Shown here: positions 52,613 to 61,865 of the stretch, in pieces
How the letters are laid out: each line of letters begins with the position of its first letter
Numbering within the stretch: the stretch's first letter is position 1
Origin: Planosporangium mesophilum
GTDB taxonomy: Bacteria; Actinomycetota; Actinomycetes; Mycobacteriales; Micromonosporaceae
NCBI RefSeq assembly: GCF_016863255.1
Contig: NZ_BOON01000015.1
Span: 62,001 to 126,000 of the forward strand
Length of the DNA stretch: 64,000 bases
Direction of reading: 5' to 3'
Made by a program: the position numbers and the translations under genes
The notes under the pieces: model-generated
What the model was told of the DNA's origin: nothing
The model's database searches: none
What the model saw: the letters and a program-made list of their open reading frames with translations, nothing else

Positions 52613-53686
52613 TCAGGTCAGTCGGCGGGTGGCGGCCGCGGCGAGCTGCCTCAGCGCCTCGGCGCCCTCGGGGTCGAGCTCCACGGAGTCGAGCGCGGCA
52701 AGGGCCGACGCGGTCAGCTCGGCGATGCGCTCCTCGGTGCGCGCCAGGGCGCCGGTCGCGGTGATGATCTTGCGCGCCTGGCGGATCCCGGCCTCGTCGA
52801 GGTCCGGGTCGCCCAGCCCCTCGTGCAACTGCCGCGCCGCCGCCTCGTCGGCCGCGTCGAAGGCCGCCGCCACCAGGTAGGTGCGCTTGCCCTCGCGCAG
52901 GTCGTCGCCGGCCGGCTTGCCGGTGACGGCCGGGTCGCCGAACACGCCGAGCACGTCGTCGCGCAGCTGGAACGCCTCGCCCAGGGGCAGGCCGAACGCC
53001 GAGTACGCCCGGAAGACCTCCTCGGGAGCGTCGGCGAAGGCGGCGCCGAGCAGCAGCGGCCGTTCGACCGTGTACTTCGCCGACTTGTACCGCGCGACCA
53101 GGCCGGCCCGCGACAGTGAGGTGTCACCGGTGACCTGGGTGTGGATGTCGAGGTACTGCCCGACCGTGACCTCGGTGCGCATGTCGTCGAAGACCCGCCG
53201 GGCCCGGGCCAGCGTCGCCGGGTCGAGGCCGCTGCCGTGCAGCAGGGCGTCCGACCACACCAGGCAGAGGTCGCCGAGCAGGATCGCGGAGGCGGTACCG
53301 AAGTCGGCGGGCTCGCCCATCCACTTCGACTCCCGGTGCAGCGACTCGAACTGCCGGTGCATGGCCGGCTCGCCCCGGCGGGTATCCGAGCCGTCCATCA
53401 CGTCGTCGTGGATCAGGGCGCTGGCCTGTACGAACTCCAGCGCCGCCGCACCGGCCACGATCTCGTCGCGGTCGACCCCGCCGGCGGCCCGGTAGCCCCA
53501 GTAGGCGAACGCCGGGCGCAGCCGCTTGCCGCCGCGCAGCACGAACCGCTCGATGGCGTCGGCGACCGGCAGCAGGGCCGGCTGGTCGATGCCGGCGAGC
53601 TGGTCGCGCCTGGAGGCCAGGAATGCCGCGAGGGCGTTGTCGACCCGAGTACGCAGACCTGCCCGGTCCAACACAGACGCCGCCAC
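52613..53686 (-). CDS. idsA: Polyprenyl (geranylgeranyl-type) diphosphate synthase
   Basis: A 357-residue trans-prenyltransferase. The first Asp-rich motif is LIHDDVMDGSDTRRGEPAMH (DDxxD) and the second RDDVLGVFGDP (DDxxD); GGKRLRPAFAY is the usual Lys-Arg-Arg region. It condenses IPP with allylic diphosphates; the chain length is probably C15-C20 but depends on residues before the first motif. M. tuberculosis IdsA2 (Rv2173) is syntenic. It can supply GGPP for the carotenoid genes nearby. TAGGTT lies 6 nt before the GTG start. Confidence 0.9.
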   Translation of the reverse strand: MAASVLDRAGLRTRVDNALAAFLASRRDQLAGIDQPALLPVADAIERFVLRGGKRLRPAFAYWGYRAAGGVDRDEIVAGAAALEFVQASALIHDDVMDGSDTRRGEPAMHRQFESLHRESKWMGEPADFGTASAILLGDLCLVWSDALLHGSGLDPATLARARRVFDDMRTEVTVGQYLDIHTQVTGDTSLSRAGLVARYKSAKYTVERPLLLGAAFADAPEEVFRAYSAFGLPLGEAFQLRDDVLGVFGDPAVTGKPAGDDLREGKRTYLVAAAFDAADEAAARQLHEGLGDPDLDEAGIRQARKIITATGALARTEERIAELTASALAALDSVELDPEGAEALRQLAAAATRRLT

Positions 53687-53692
53687 GAGGTG

Positions 53693-53698
53693 AACCTA
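53693..53698 (-). promoter_or_regulatory. Probable -10 box (TAGGTT) of the polyprenyl synthase gene
   Basis: On the minus strand TAGGTT is 6 nt before GTG 53686. No SD intervenes; a leaderless start fits. Confidence 0.45.
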
Positions 53699-54919
53699 GC
53701 CGTACCCGGTGGGCGCGTCGGCGGCGCCCCCCACGCCCCGCGGGAGGTACGGGACGGCGGTCCGGTACAGCTCGACGTAGTCCCGGACGGCCGGCACCGA
53801 CCCCAGTTCGCGAAGGCGCGGATGCAGGGCGGTGATCCGGCACAGGGCGCGGACCGAGCCGACGCGCACCGTGACGATCAGCGCCGCCCGTACGGTCGCG
53901 CAGGCCTCTTCCACCTCACCGGTGTCGAGCTGCGAGCCGGCGAGCCAGGCCGCGTACAGCGCCCACGCGCGCAACCGGATCCGCCCGTCGGCCAGCGCGG
54001 CGCGCAGCAGCGGCTCGGCCAACCGGGGCCGGCCCACCGCGGCGTAGCAGCGGCCGGTCATCGCGGTCAGCTCGGCCTCGTTGAGCCAGTACAGCCAGGA
54101 CGGGTCGCGCTCCGGGGCGCGCCGCTCGAAGGCCCGTTCGGCGCCGGCGAGGGCCTGCTCGCACGCCCGGTACTGGCCGCACCGCGCCGCCGCGAACGCC
54201 ACCCGGTGCAGCAGCAGGGCGCGGGCGGTGGCCGGGGCCGTGGGGTGGGCGATCCGGTACCCCCGCTGCACGAGCGCCAGCCCTCGCGCCGGATCGGTGT
54301 CGAGGTGGCCGCGGGTGGCGAGCAGGTGACCCAGCAGGACGTACTGATCGGCCGCGGTCGCCGCCGCGACGCCGATCCGGTGTGCGCGCCGGGCCGGGCC
54401 GGGCGCACCCGCGTCGGCGGCCACCCAGCACGCGAGCTGGGCCAGCTCGGCGACGGTCGGCAGCAGACGGCGCCGCTGCCGGTCGGTCGACCCGCCCGGG
54501 CGGAGCAGGCGGAGTGCGGCCGCCAGCTCCCGGCCGGTCAACCTGGTCAGGTCGGCGCCGCCGACGAGATCGTCCATCCGCCGCAGTGTCGCCACCCGCG
54601 AGGCCAGGTCGAGCGCTCCGGGATCGGGCCCGGTGAGCGGGGGCGGAGAGCCGAGCAGGTCTCCGCGCCGTAGCCGGGCGACGGTGGTGGCCCGCTCCAG
54701 GTCGTCGAGCGGTACGCCGAGCACGAGCGAGAGCCAGCGCAGCCACCGCTGACTCGGGATGCGCTCCTCGCGCTCCCAGCGGGAGATCTCATGTCGGGTC
54801 AGGGTCGGCACGCCGGACGCCGCGCACAGCAGCTCGGCCAGCCGAGGCTGCGACCAGCCGTACGCCGCCCGCACCCGAGTGAGCAACGACCCGATCGACT
54901 CCTGTCGCGACGGTGCCAT
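53696..54919 (-). CDS. XRE-family helix-turn-helix regulator with TPR-like domain
   Basis: A 407-residue regulator. The N-terminal HTH reads LLTRVRAAYGWSQPRLAELL and LTRHEISRWEREERIPSQRW. The remaining 300 residues are Ala/Arg/Leu-rich helices of tetratricopeptide type, as in regulators that respond to small peptides or gamma-butyrolactone-like signals. The ATG has GGAGG 7 nt upstream. Its stop nearly meets the polyprenyl synthase promoter. It is divergent from metF. The target is unknown; isoprenoid genes are candidates by position. Confidence 0.85.
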   Translation of the reverse strand: MAPSRQESIGSLLTRVRAAYGWSQPRLAELLCAASGVPTLTRHEISRWEREERIPSQRWLRWLSLVLGVPLDDLERATTVARLRRGDLLGSPPPLTGPDPGALDLASRVATLRRMDDLVGGADLTRLTGRELAAALRLLRPGGSTDRQRRRLLPTVAELAQLACWVAADAGAPGPARRAHRIGVAAATAADQYVLLGHLLATRGHLDTDPARGLALVQRGYRIAHPTAPATARALLLHRVAFAAARCGQYRACEQALAGAERAFERRAPERDPSWLYWLNEAELTAMTGRCYAAVGRPRLAEPLLRAALADGRIRLRAWALYAAWLAGSQLDTGEVEEACATVRAALIVTVRVGSVRALCRITALHPRLRELGSVPAVRDYVELYRTAVPYLPRGVGGAADAPTGYG

Positions 54920-54971
54920 CGACCAACCTCCGTATCTGTGACACCTGCCTGGTCGCGACCCCCTGCCTGCA

Positions 54972-55008
54972 CAGACCCCCGTGGTGACAGTGGTACCGCA
55001 GGGGTCTG
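54972..55008. promoter_or_regulatory. Spaced inverted repeat between XRE regulator and metF
   Basis: CAGACCCC (54972-54979) and GGGGTCTG (55001-55008) are inverted with a 21-nt spacer in the 183-bp divergent region. It could be a regulator site or a hairpin; symmetry and place suit an operator for the XRE protein. Confidence 0.4.
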
Positions 55009-55089
55009 ACGAATCGGGACGGGAGAACAGCGGTACAGATCACCACGCCAACTGTCGGGACAACCGGGGCGAATCTCCCGTCAGCTGGG

Positions 55090-55095
55090 TACAGT
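55090..55095 (+). promoter_or_regulatory. Probable -10 box (TACAGT) of metF
   Basis: TACAGT lies exactly 7 nt before GTG 55103, matching the leaderless pattern seen elsewhere in the window. Confidence 0.5.
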
Positions 55096-55102
55096 CCCAG
55101 CC

Positions 55103-56023
55103 GTGGCACTCGGACTTCCATCGGTGATGCCCGACGACAGGCCGTCGATCGGGGACCTGGTGCGTTCGTCCGGTCCCACGTTCTCCTTCGAGTTCTTCCC
55201 GCCGAAGACCGCCGACGGCGAGCGGCTGCTCTGGCAGGCGATCCGCGAGCTGGAGTCGCTGCGGCCGTCGTTCGTGTCGATCACGTACGGAGCCGGCGGC
55301 TCGACCCGCGACACCACGATCTCGGTGACCGAACGGATCGCAACCGAGACCACCCTGCTGCCGATGGCGCACCTCACCGCGGTGAACCACTCGGTGGCGG
55401 AGCTGCGCCGCGTCATCGGCAACTACGCCGAGGTCGGCATCCACAACGTGCTGGTGCTGCGCGGCGACCCGCCCGGCGACCCGCAGGCGGAGTGGGTGGC
55501 ACACCCCGACGGCCTGCACTACGCCAGCGAGCTGGTCGAACTGGTACGCCGCAGCGGCGACTTCTGCGTCGGGGTGGCCGCGTTCCCCGAGAAGCACCCG
55601 CGCTCGCCCGACCTCGACACCGACGTGGACTACTTCGTCCGCAAGTGCCGCGCCGGCGCCGACTTCGCCATCACGCAGTTCTTCTTCCGCTGGGAGGACT
55701 GGGCCCGGCTGCGCGACGGGGTGGCCGCGCGTGGCTGCGACGTGCCGATCATCGCCGGCGTCATGCCCGTGACGAACGTCAAGCAGATCGAGAAGATGGC
55801 GCAGCTCTCCGGCGCCGCCTTCCCGGCCGATCTCGCGGCGCGGCTGCGGGCCGTCGCCGACGACCCCGCCGCGGTACGGGAGATCGGCGTCGAGGTGGCG
55901 ACCGAGCTGTCCGATCGGCTGCTCGCCGAGGGCGCGCCGGGCATCCACTTCATCACCCTCAACCGGTCGACGGCCACCCGCGAGGTGTGGCAGAACCTCG
56001 GGGTGCACACCGCCGCTCGATGA
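55103..56023 (+). CDS. metF: Methylenetetrahydrofolate reductase
   Basis: A 306-residue FAD barrel enzyme making 5-methyl-THF for methionine synthesis. Motifs: [56 protein letters not shown], and [20 protein letters not shown]. The length matches bacterial MetF. M. tuberculosis Rv2172c is the syntenic relative. It ends in a 4-bp overlap with the phosphatidyltransferase gene. GTG start and TACAGT box indicate leaderless translation. Confidence 0.95.
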   Translation: MALGLPSVMPDDRPSIGDLVRSSGPTFSFEFFPPKTADGERLLWQAIRELESLRPSFVSITYGAGGSTRDTTISVTERIATETTLLPMAHLTAVNHSVAELRRVIGNYAEVGIHNVLVLRGDPPGDPQAEWVAHPDGLHYASELVELVRRSGDFCVGVAAFPEKHPRSPDLDTDVDYFVRKCRAGADFAITQFFFRWEDWARLRDGVAARGCDVPIIAGVMPVTNVKQIEKMAQLSGAAFPADLAARLRAVADDPAAVREIGVEVATELSDRLLAEGAPGIHFITLNRSTATREVWQNLGVHTAAR

Positions 56024-56655
56024 AGACCTGGGACGAGTACGCGCTCGCCTGGCGCGAGCTGCACGGCGGGTACGACCCCCGGACCGGGTCGGTGTTCGTG
56101 CGGGGATGGCTGCGGTTCGCGTACACGGTGGCTCGCATCGCCGTGCGCGGCGGGGCCACCCCGGCCGTGGTCACCGGGGTCGGGGTGGCGTTGTCGCTGG
56201 GCGTACCGGTCGCCGCGCGGCTGCCGCTGCTGGCGGCGGCGCTGGTCGCGCTGTCGGCCGTCGCCGACTCGGTCGACGGCGCCGTCGCGGTGCTCACCGG
56301 CCGGGCGTCGCGCGCCGGCTACGTCTACGACTCGCTGGCCGACCGGGTCAGCGAGGCGTGCTGGCTGGTGGCGCTGTGGCTGCTCGGCGCGCCCGGCTGG
56401 TTGCTGCTCTGCTGCGGTGGCCTGTCCTGGCTGCACGAGTACGTGCGGGCGCGGGCCGCGGTCGCGGGCATGAGCGAGGTCGGGGTGGTGACCGTCGCCG
56501 AGCGGCCGACGCGCGTCATCTTCGCCGTGGCGGGCCTGGTCGTGGCGGCGTTCGCGCCGCCGGGGGCGGTGACTGTCGTCGTCGGGGTGTGGACGGTGCT
56601 GGCAGCCGTCGGCCTCGGCCAGCTTCTGGTCGCGGTCCGCGCGAGGCTGCGCTGA
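56020..56655 (+). CDS. CDP-alcohol phosphatidyltransferase family protein
   Basis: A 211-residue integral membrane enzyme. The CDP-OH motif is present as [20 protein letters not shown] followed by VYDSLADR, so the metal-binding aspartates are conserved, but the usual Ala-Arg after DGxx is Ala-Val. The family joins CDP-diacylglycerol to inositol, glycerol or similar alcohols; the acceptor cannot be given. It overlaps metF by 4 bp. It converges on the carotenoid desaturase gene. Confidence 0.82.
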   Translation: MKTWDEYALAWRELHGGYDPRTGSVFVRGWLRFAYTVARIAVRGGATPAVVTGVGVALSLGVPVAARLPLLAAALVALSAVADSVDGAVAVLTGRASRAGYVYDSLADRVSEACWLVALWLLGAPGWLLLCCGGLSWLHEYVRARAAVAGMSEVGVVTVAERPTRVIFAVAGLVVAAFAPPGAVTVVVGVWTVLAAVGLGQLLVAVRARLR

Positions 56656-56672
56656 GCCGGTCGGCGCGACAA

Positions 56673-58151
56673 CTACGCTGAGCCGATCTGGTCGGCCACG
56701 ATCTTCGCCGACAGCATCACCATCGGCAGCCCGCCACCGGGGTGTACCGACCCGCCGACCAGGAACAGCCCCCGGACCGGCCCCCGGTTGCCGGGCCGGC
56801 GCAGCCCGCTGAGGCCGTGCGCGGGCGTACCGTAGATCGCCCCGCCCGGGGACGCGGTCGTCAGTTGCAGGTCGGCCGGGGTGAGCACGTCCCGGAACAG
56901 CACCCGGTCGCGCACCTCCACGCCGCGGGCGGCCAGCACGTCGAGGATCCGGTCGGCATACCCGTGCGCGGTCGACGAGCTGGCCCAGTCGACGCCGGCC
57001 GCGTTGTCGCCGTGCGGCGGCGCGTTGACCAGGACGAACCACGCCTCGTGGCCGTCCGGGCGGACCAGCGGGTCGTCGGCGACCGTGACGTAGACGGCCG
57101 GGTCGCGGGCCGGCCGGGCCACCATGCCGTCGCGCGGCCGGCCGAAGACGTCGTCGAACTCGGCGTCGTAGTCGGTGGGGAACAGCACCGTGTGGTGGGC
57201 CAGCCCGGGGGTACGGCCACGCACGCCGAGCAGCAGAACGAAGCCGGCGAGGCTGCGCTCCCGCAGGCGGGCCGCCCGGCGCCGGTCGGGCAGCAGGTCG
57301 CGGTACACCTCGAGGGCGTCGGCGTTGGCCACCACGACGTCGGCGCGGACCAGCGCGCCGTCGGCCAGCCGTACCCCGTGCACCCGCCCGCCGGCGGCCT
57401 CGATCTCCACCACGCGGGTGCCGGTACGGACCCGTACCCCGAGGGCGTCGCACCGGGCCAGCAACGCGTCGGCGAGGGTTCCCAGCCCGCCCCGCAGGTA
57501 CCAGCCGCCGTAGCGCAGCTCGGCGTACGGGACGGCCAGCAGCGCGGCCGGCGCCCGCCGGGGGTCGGCGCCGGCGTAGGTGGCGTACCGGTCGAGGAGG
57601 GTACGCATCCGGGGGTCGGACAGGTACCGGCGGCCCACGCTCCGGATGTTCTGCCCCGGCCCGATCGCGGCCAGGTCACCGGCCCGCCAGGCCAGTGTGG
57701 ACAGACCGAGGGTCGAGCGGGCCGGCGCGCTGAGCACGTGCCGCCAGGACGTCTGCCACACCCGCTCGGCGCGCCGCCACAGCCGCCGCCACTCGTCGGC
57801 CGACCGTTCCCCGAAGGCCTCGGCGATCCGGGACGTGAACGTCGCCTGGTCGGCGCACGAGTCGAGCACGGTGCCGTCGGGGAACCGGTGCCGCACGATC
57901 GGGTCGAGCTCCACCAGGTGCCCGGACAGGTCGTCGCCCAGCAGGTCGGAGACGACGTGGGGGAGGGTGAGCAGGCTCGGGCCGGTGTCGAAGCGGAAGC
58001 TGCCGGCGGGCGTGGAGCGGACGTGCCGGCCGAGCTTGCCGCCGACGGTACCGGCGCGTTCGTACACGGTGACCCGGTGCCCGGCCGTGGCGAGCCGGAC
58101 CGCGGCCGACAGGCCGCCGACCCCGGCGCCGATCACCACCACCTCGCTCAC
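56673..58151 (-). CDS. crtI: Phytoene desaturase family protein (CrtI/CrtD)
   Basis: A 492-residue FAD-dependent carotenoid desaturase. The dinucleotide motif is VVVIGAGVGGLSAAVRLATA, with RFDTGPSLLTLPHV and a C-terminal LFLVGGSVHPGGGLPMVMLS. It may desaturate phytoene to lycopene or the 3',4' position of hydroxylated carotenoids. GTG 58151 overlaps the preceding glycosyltransferase stop by 4 bp (58148-58151). It is last in a six-gene, fully overlapping operon. No phytoene synthase (crtB) is in the window. Confidence 0.9.
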   Translation of the reverse strand: MSEVVVIGAGVGGLSAAVRLATAGHRVTVYERAGTVGGKLGRHVRSTPAGSFRFDTGPSLLTLPHVVSDLLGDDLSGHLVELDPIVRHRFPDGTVLDSCADQATFTSRIAEAFGERSADEWRRLWRRAERVWQTSWRHVLSAPARSTLGLSTLAWRAGDLAAIGPGQNIRSVGRRYLSDPRMRTLLDRYATYAGADPRRAPAALLAVPYAELRYGGWYLRGGLGTLADALLARCDALGVRVRTGTRVVEIEAAGGRVHGVRLADGALVRADVVVANADALEVYRDLLPDRRRAARLRERSLAGFVLLLGVRGRTPGLAHHTVLFPTDYDAEFDDVFGRPRDGMVARPARDPAVYVTVADDPLVRPDGHEAWFVLVNAPPHGDNAAGVDWASSSTAHGYADRILDVLAARGVEVRDRVLFRDVLTPADLQLTTASPGGAIYGTPAHGLSGLRRPGNRGPVRGLFLVGGSVHPGGGLPMVMLSAKIVADQIGSA

Positions 58152-59203
58152 TCGACCGGCCGGCCCTTCCAGCTCAGCTCGCCTCGGTGACGGCGCCGGA
58201 ACGAGACCGCGACCAGCAGCGCGAACACCGCGATCGAGACGGGGTGGGCCAGCGCGTCCGGGAACCACCGGCTCCCGGTGGCGCGGGCGGTCACCGCCCG
58301 GCCGGCCACCCCGGCGAGGTAGCAGGCCAGCCCGGCCGGCCCCGCCGCGAGCGGCAGCAGGTACAGGGCGACCAGCAGCGTCACGACCGCGACCGCGCCG
58401 GCCGGCGAGCCGAACGAGGCCCACAGCGACTTGCCGTACCCGTCGACCAGCTCCCGCCACGAGGCGTACATCCGGCAGGTCGCGAGCGCCGACCCGTCGG
58501 CCAGCGCGATCCGCCCGCCGGCCCGCTTGACCGCGCGGGCCAGTTCGATGTCCTCGAGGACCCGGTCCCGCACGGCCGCGTGGCCACCGGCTTTCGCGTA
58601 CGCGTCGGCCTTGACGGCGAGGAACTGCCCGCCGGCGGCCGCCAGCGACGGCCGCCGTGACCGCTCCATCGCGCGCAGCGGCAGGAAGGTCAGCCAGGAC
58701 CACTGGAGCAACGGCTGCACCAGTCGCTGGCCAATGATCTTCGGGTACGGGGAGATCAGGTCCACCTCGTCCAGCAGCGCGACGGCGGCGGCCACGGCGT
58801 GCGGGGCGAGCACCACGTCGGCGTCGACGAATACGAGGATGTCGGCGTCGGCTTCGGCGGCGAGCTGGCTGCACGCGTACGGTTTGCCCAGCCAACCGGC
58901 CGGGAGCGGCGCGCCGGTGAGCAGTCTCGCGCCGTCCCCGGCGATGGACCGCACGAGGTCGGCGGTGCCGTCGGTCGAGCCGTCGTCGAGGACGAGGATC
59001 TGCAGGTTCGGCACGCCCCGCTGGGCCAGCAGCGCGCGCAGGCACGGCTCCACGCGGTGCGCCTCGTCGCGCAGCGGCAGCAGGACCGCGACGCGCCGGT
59101 CGGTGGCGGGCGGCCGGGCCGGCGGGCGGCGCAGCAGCATGGCATTGACGCCCGCGTGGACGGTCAGCGCGGCGACGGCGCCGGCGGCGATCCAGCCGAT
59201 CAC
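58148..59203 (-). CDS. Family 2 glycosyltransferase (carotenoid-cluster type)
   Basis: A 351-residue membrane GT2. The catalytic part has VAVLLPLRDEAHRVEPCLRA, LDDGSTDGT, FVDADVVLAP (DxD) and EDIELARAVKRAGG. It is flanked by an N-terminal span and three to four C-terminal spans. Similar proteins sit in carotenoid clusters and add a sugar to the C-1' hydroxyl. GTG 59203 overlaps the cruF stop (59200-59203) and its stop overlaps the desaturase. Substrate assignment rests on context. Confidence 0.85.
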   Translation of the reverse strand: MIGWIAAGAVAALTVHAGVNAMLLRRPPARPPATDRRVAVLLPLRDEAHRVEPCLRALLAQRGVPNLQILVLDDGSTDGTADLVRSIAGDGARLLTGAPLPAGWLGKPYACSQLAAEADADILVFVDADVVLAPHAVAAAVALLDEVDLISPYPKIIGQRLVQPLLQWSWLTFLPLRAMERSRRPSLAAAGGQFLAVKADAYAKAGGHAAVRDRVLEDIELARAVKRAGGRIALADGSALATCRMYASWRELVDGYGKSLWASFGSPAGAVAVVTLLVALYLLPLAAGPAGLACYLAGVAGRAVTARATGSRWFPDALAHPVSIAVFALLVAVSFRRRHRGELSWKGRPVE

Positions 59204-60075
59204 GGCGCCACCCGCTGCTCGTTGCTCTGGTCGGCACGACGTCCGGGAAGTCGTGGCCTCAAGGGGCTCCCATCACCACGACCTCCGATGCGGACGTTGT
59301 GGCGATCTTTGCGGTCGCGAGCGCCACAGCGCCACAGCACCACCGCGAGCGGTACCGCGACGGGCGCCATGCCCAGGCCGCCCCACACCGCCGACGCCGG
59401 CAGGTGCAGGAACACCGCGTGCGCCAGTACTCCGGAGGCGTAGGTCCACAGGTACAGCGCGTACATCGGGCCGTCGGGTCCCGGCCGGCGGGCGTCGGGT
59501 ACAGCCGCGAGCAACGCCATCAGGGCGATCGCGACGAGCAGCCAGCCCAGGTAGTTGGAGATCGGGATGTCGGGTACCCCCGGCAGCGCCGGCCGGGGAG
59601 CGCGCCAGGTCCAGTACCCCTCGGCCACCATCTGCGGGTCGAGGAACAGGTCCCACGCGGCCAGGGCGAGACCGGCCACCGGTACCTGGGCGGCCCCGGG
59701 TGCCAGCCGCCCCGCCACCAGCCAGGCCGGCCACGCCATCCAGGTCCAGGCGAGCGGGATCACCAGCGGCACGCCGAGCGCGCTCGGGCCGAGCGCCGCC
59801 GAATACCCGTACGAGCCGAACGGCACCCCCGTCGCCACCCCGAGCGCCTCGACGGCCAGCCCGCCGCCCCCGGCGACTCCGACCAGCACGGCCGCGGCCC
59901 GCCAGCCCCGGCTGGTCGCGGCGTGGGCGACCGAGACGGCGCAGCCGAGCAGCACGGTGAGGACGGTCAGGCGGGTCCGGGTCGCGCCGTCGGCCAGCGG
60001 GTACCCGATCTCGGCCAGCACCACGGCCGCGAGCCCGGCCCAGCTCGCCGCGCCCGGCCGGGGCCGCGCGCTCAC
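59200..60075 (-). CDS. cruF: Carotenoid 1',2'-hydratase, CruF-like (DUF422)
   Basis: A 291-residue membrane protein with about seven spans. The key conserved segment is LAAWDLFLDPQMVAEGYWTW, with GPPLGVPFG-like GVPFGSYGYSAALGPS and PISNYLGWLL. CruF hydrates the 1',2' double bond of an acyclic carotenoid end, giving a hydroxyl group that a glycosyltransferase can use. The GTG start overlaps the GNAT stop. The C-terminal 30 residues are a hydrophilic tail. Confidence 0.85.
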   Translation of the reverse strand: MSARPRPGAASWAGLAAVVLAEIGYPLADGATRTRLTVLTVLLGCAVSVAHAATSRGWRAAAVLVGVAGGGGLAVEALGVATGVPFGSYGYSAALGPSALGVPLVIPLAWTWMAWPAWLVAGRLAPGAAQVPVAGLALAAWDLFLDPQMVAEGYWTWRAPRPALPGVPDIPISNYLGWLLVAIALMALLAAVPDARRPGPDGPMYALYLWTYASGVLAHAVFLHLPASAVWGGLGMAPVAVPLAVVLWRCGARDRKDRHNVRIGGRGDGSPLRPRLPGRRADQSNEQRVAP

Positions 60076-60626
60076 GCCGGAACGCGCGCGGGCAGCGGCA
60101 GGGTGCGGCCCAGGATGCCGAAGGCGCGGTCGTCGCCGGGAAAGTAGAAGTTGCGCAGCACGTCGACGAAGCCGAAGCGGCGGTACAGCCGCCAGGCGCG
60201 GGACGTGTCCTCGTCGGCCTCGGGGGTCGAGAGCAGGACGGTGCGGTGGGGTACGGACGACAGCAGTGCGCGCAGTTGCCGCTGGCCGATGCCGTGGCCC
60301 TGGGCGCCGGGGCGTACGTGCAGCTCCACCAGTTCGAAGCAGTCCGACATCCAGGACTTGCCGTCGTCGCGGCGCAGCGACGCCCTGATCTGGTCGTGCC
60401 ACCACTGGCCGGGCGTGGACGTGTACCCGTACCCGAAGCCGAGTAGCGAGCCGTCGTCGCCGGTGGTGGCGACCGCCCGGAAACCGGGCCGGCCGGCGTG
60501 CGCCGCCACGTACCCGCGGCGGGTCTGTAGCAGGGCGGCGTGGTATCCCATGGCGGCGCCGTACACCTCGATCACGTCGTCGAGGCGGCGCACCAGGTCA
60601 TCGGGCTGCCAGGCCACGAGCCTCAT
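60072..60626 (-). CDS. GNAT-family N-acetyltransferase
   Basis: A 184-residue acyl-CoA-dependent acetyltransferase. The acetyl-CoA site is VRPGAQGHGIGQRQLRALLS (Q-x-x-GxG/A), with SRAWRLYRRFGFVDVLRNFY near the end. Its place between crtA-like and cruF genes is odd because no acetylation of carotenoids is expected; it may act on a different substrate or on protein. ATG 60626 overlaps the upstream stop by 4 bp. Confidence 0.85.
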   Translation of the reverse strand: MRLVAWQPDDLVRRLDDVIEVYGAAMGYHAALLQTRRGYVAAHAGRPGFRAVATTGDDGSLLGFGYGYTSTPGQWWHDQIRASLRRDDGKSWMSDCFELVELHVRPGAQGHGIGQRQLRALLSSVPHRTVLLSTPEADEDTSRAWRLYRRFGFVDVLRNFYFPGDDRAFGILGRTLPLPARVPA

Positions 60627-61330
60627 CGCCGGTCGTCCCTTCCGTTCCAGCCGAGCACGCCTCGGTCCCCGTCGACGTCGAGCACCGAGAAGCGGGCGAA
60701 CAGCTCCTCGGCGTACCAGCGCCGCAGGGGTGTCGCGGCGACCACGGCCCGGTGCGCCGACGGACCGTACGCGAAGCCTACGAGGTCCGCACTGCCCCGC
60801 CACACGCTGACCGTGCCCTGCCAGCCCAGCGGGGCCTCGCCGATGCCGAACGCGGCGAGCAGGCCCGGCGCGGCGGGCAGGGTCGCCGCGACGTCCGGGA
60901 TCGCGCGCCAGAAGGCCGCCGCCCGTACCGGCTGCAGCCGGGCGCGGGTGAGCGCGAGGACCGGTCCGTCGGTGCGTGGCGAATCGGTGACCTCGAACGG
61001 GGAGCGGCCGGCCCACGCGCCGCGGCTGGTGACCGGACGCAGCGCCAGCCGGCAGCGCGCCGTCGCGAACTCGGCCCACGCCCGGCCGACCGGCGAGTCG
61101 TCGAAGCGCTCGGCCGCGCTCGCGTCGTCCCACGCGATGACGGCCGCCCACCGGCCGGGGTCCGCGCCGGTCGGCCCGAAGTGGAGGTCACGGCCCGTAC
61201 CCAGCAGCTTCGCGAACGACACTCCGGGAGTACGCCGCAGCCGTCCCCGGTCGAGGGCCATCCGCCACAGCGCGCGGGGCAGCGCGCCGCGTGGCACCCG
61301 CCAGGCGTGGAGGGTCACCAGGCTGTTCAC
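60623..61330 (-). CDS. Spheroidene monooxygenase-like protein (CrtA family)
   Basis: A 235-residue protein of the CrtA/spheroidene monooxygenase family, which adds a keto group to carotenoids in photosynthetic bacteria. It shows TLHAWRVPRGALPRALWRMA, FAKLLGTGRDLHFGPT and RWYAEELFARFSVL. The heme or iron site residues of CrtA are not clear to me. Start GTG 61330 overlaps the YbaK stop. Combined with CruF and the glycosyltransferase it suggests a keto-hydroxy glycosyl carotenoid. Confidence 0.75.
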   Translation of the reverse strand: MNSLVTLHAWRVPRGALPRALWRMALDRGRLRRTPGVSFAKLLGTGRDLHFGPTGADPGRWAAVIAWDDASAAERFDDSPVGRAWAEFATARCRLALRPVTSRGAWAGRSPFEVTDSPRTDGPVLALTRARLQPVRAAAFWRAIPDVAATLPAAPGLLAAFGIGEAPLGWQGTVSVWRGSADLVGFAYGPSAHRAVVAATPLRRWYAEELFARFSVLDVDGDRGVLGWNGRDDRR

Positions 61331-61824
61331 GCCACGTCGGCCGGGGACCCCGCCGTGATGCGGACCAGGTCGGGGTACGTGATGGGGAAGACGGCGTGCG
61401 GGATGCCGCCAGCCGCCCACACCTGGTCGTAGCCGTTCAGCGCGGTGTCGACGAGGGTGCGTACCTGTTTGGGGTGGCCCAGCGGCGCCACGCCGCCGAT
61501 CGGCTGGCCGGTGTGGCGCCGGACGAACTCCGGGGTGGCCCGGCGTAGCCGCTGCACGCCTATCAGGGCGGCGACCTTCGCGGTGTCCACCCGGTGGGCG
61601 CCGGAGGTCAGGACGAGCAGCGCCTCGCCGTCGGCGTCGAAGATGAGGGAGTTGGCGATCTGGCCGACCGCTACGCCCAGCGCCGCGGCGGCCGCCACCG
61701 CCGTGTGCACCGCGTCGGGCAGGATCCGGACCGCGCTCGGCTGGTTCTCGGCGTCGCGCGCGCCCGCCGAGTCGAGCGCGTCCTGCACGGCCTGCGCGTT
61801 GGGGTGAAGCTGCATGGGGTCCAT
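61327..61824 (-). CDS. YbaK/EbsC-type aminoacyl-tRNA deacylase domain protein
   Basis: A 165-residue member of the YbaK/prolyl-tRNA editing superfamily. Family residues appear in ANSLIFDADGEALLVLTSGA, VDTAKVAALIG, IGGVAPLGHP and AAGGIPHAVFPI. It clears Cys-tRNA(Pro) or similar misacylated tRNA. It is first in the operon with the carotenoid genes, all junctions overlapping by 4 bp, although it has no carotenoid role. ATG 61824 (MDPMQLH) and ATG 61815 (MQLHP) are both possible. Confidence 0.85.
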   Translation of the reverse strand: MDPMQLHPNAQAVQDALDSAGARDAENQPSAVRILPDAVHTAVAAAAALGVAVGQIANSLIFDADGEALLVLTSGAHRVDTAKVAALIGVQRLRRATPEFVRRHTGQPIGGVAPLGHPKQVRTLVDTALNGYDQVWAAGGIPHAVFPITYPDLVRITAGSPADVA

Positions 61825-61865
61825 CTTGGCCGATCGGGCCGGTAAACGTCTGTCCGCGTACGACT

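Noticed and set aside
56673-59237. 854-codon frame suggesting a glycosyltransferase-desaturase fusion
   Set aside because: The upstream part is a shifted reading of the GT2 gene, which has its own frame and an overlapping stop-start.
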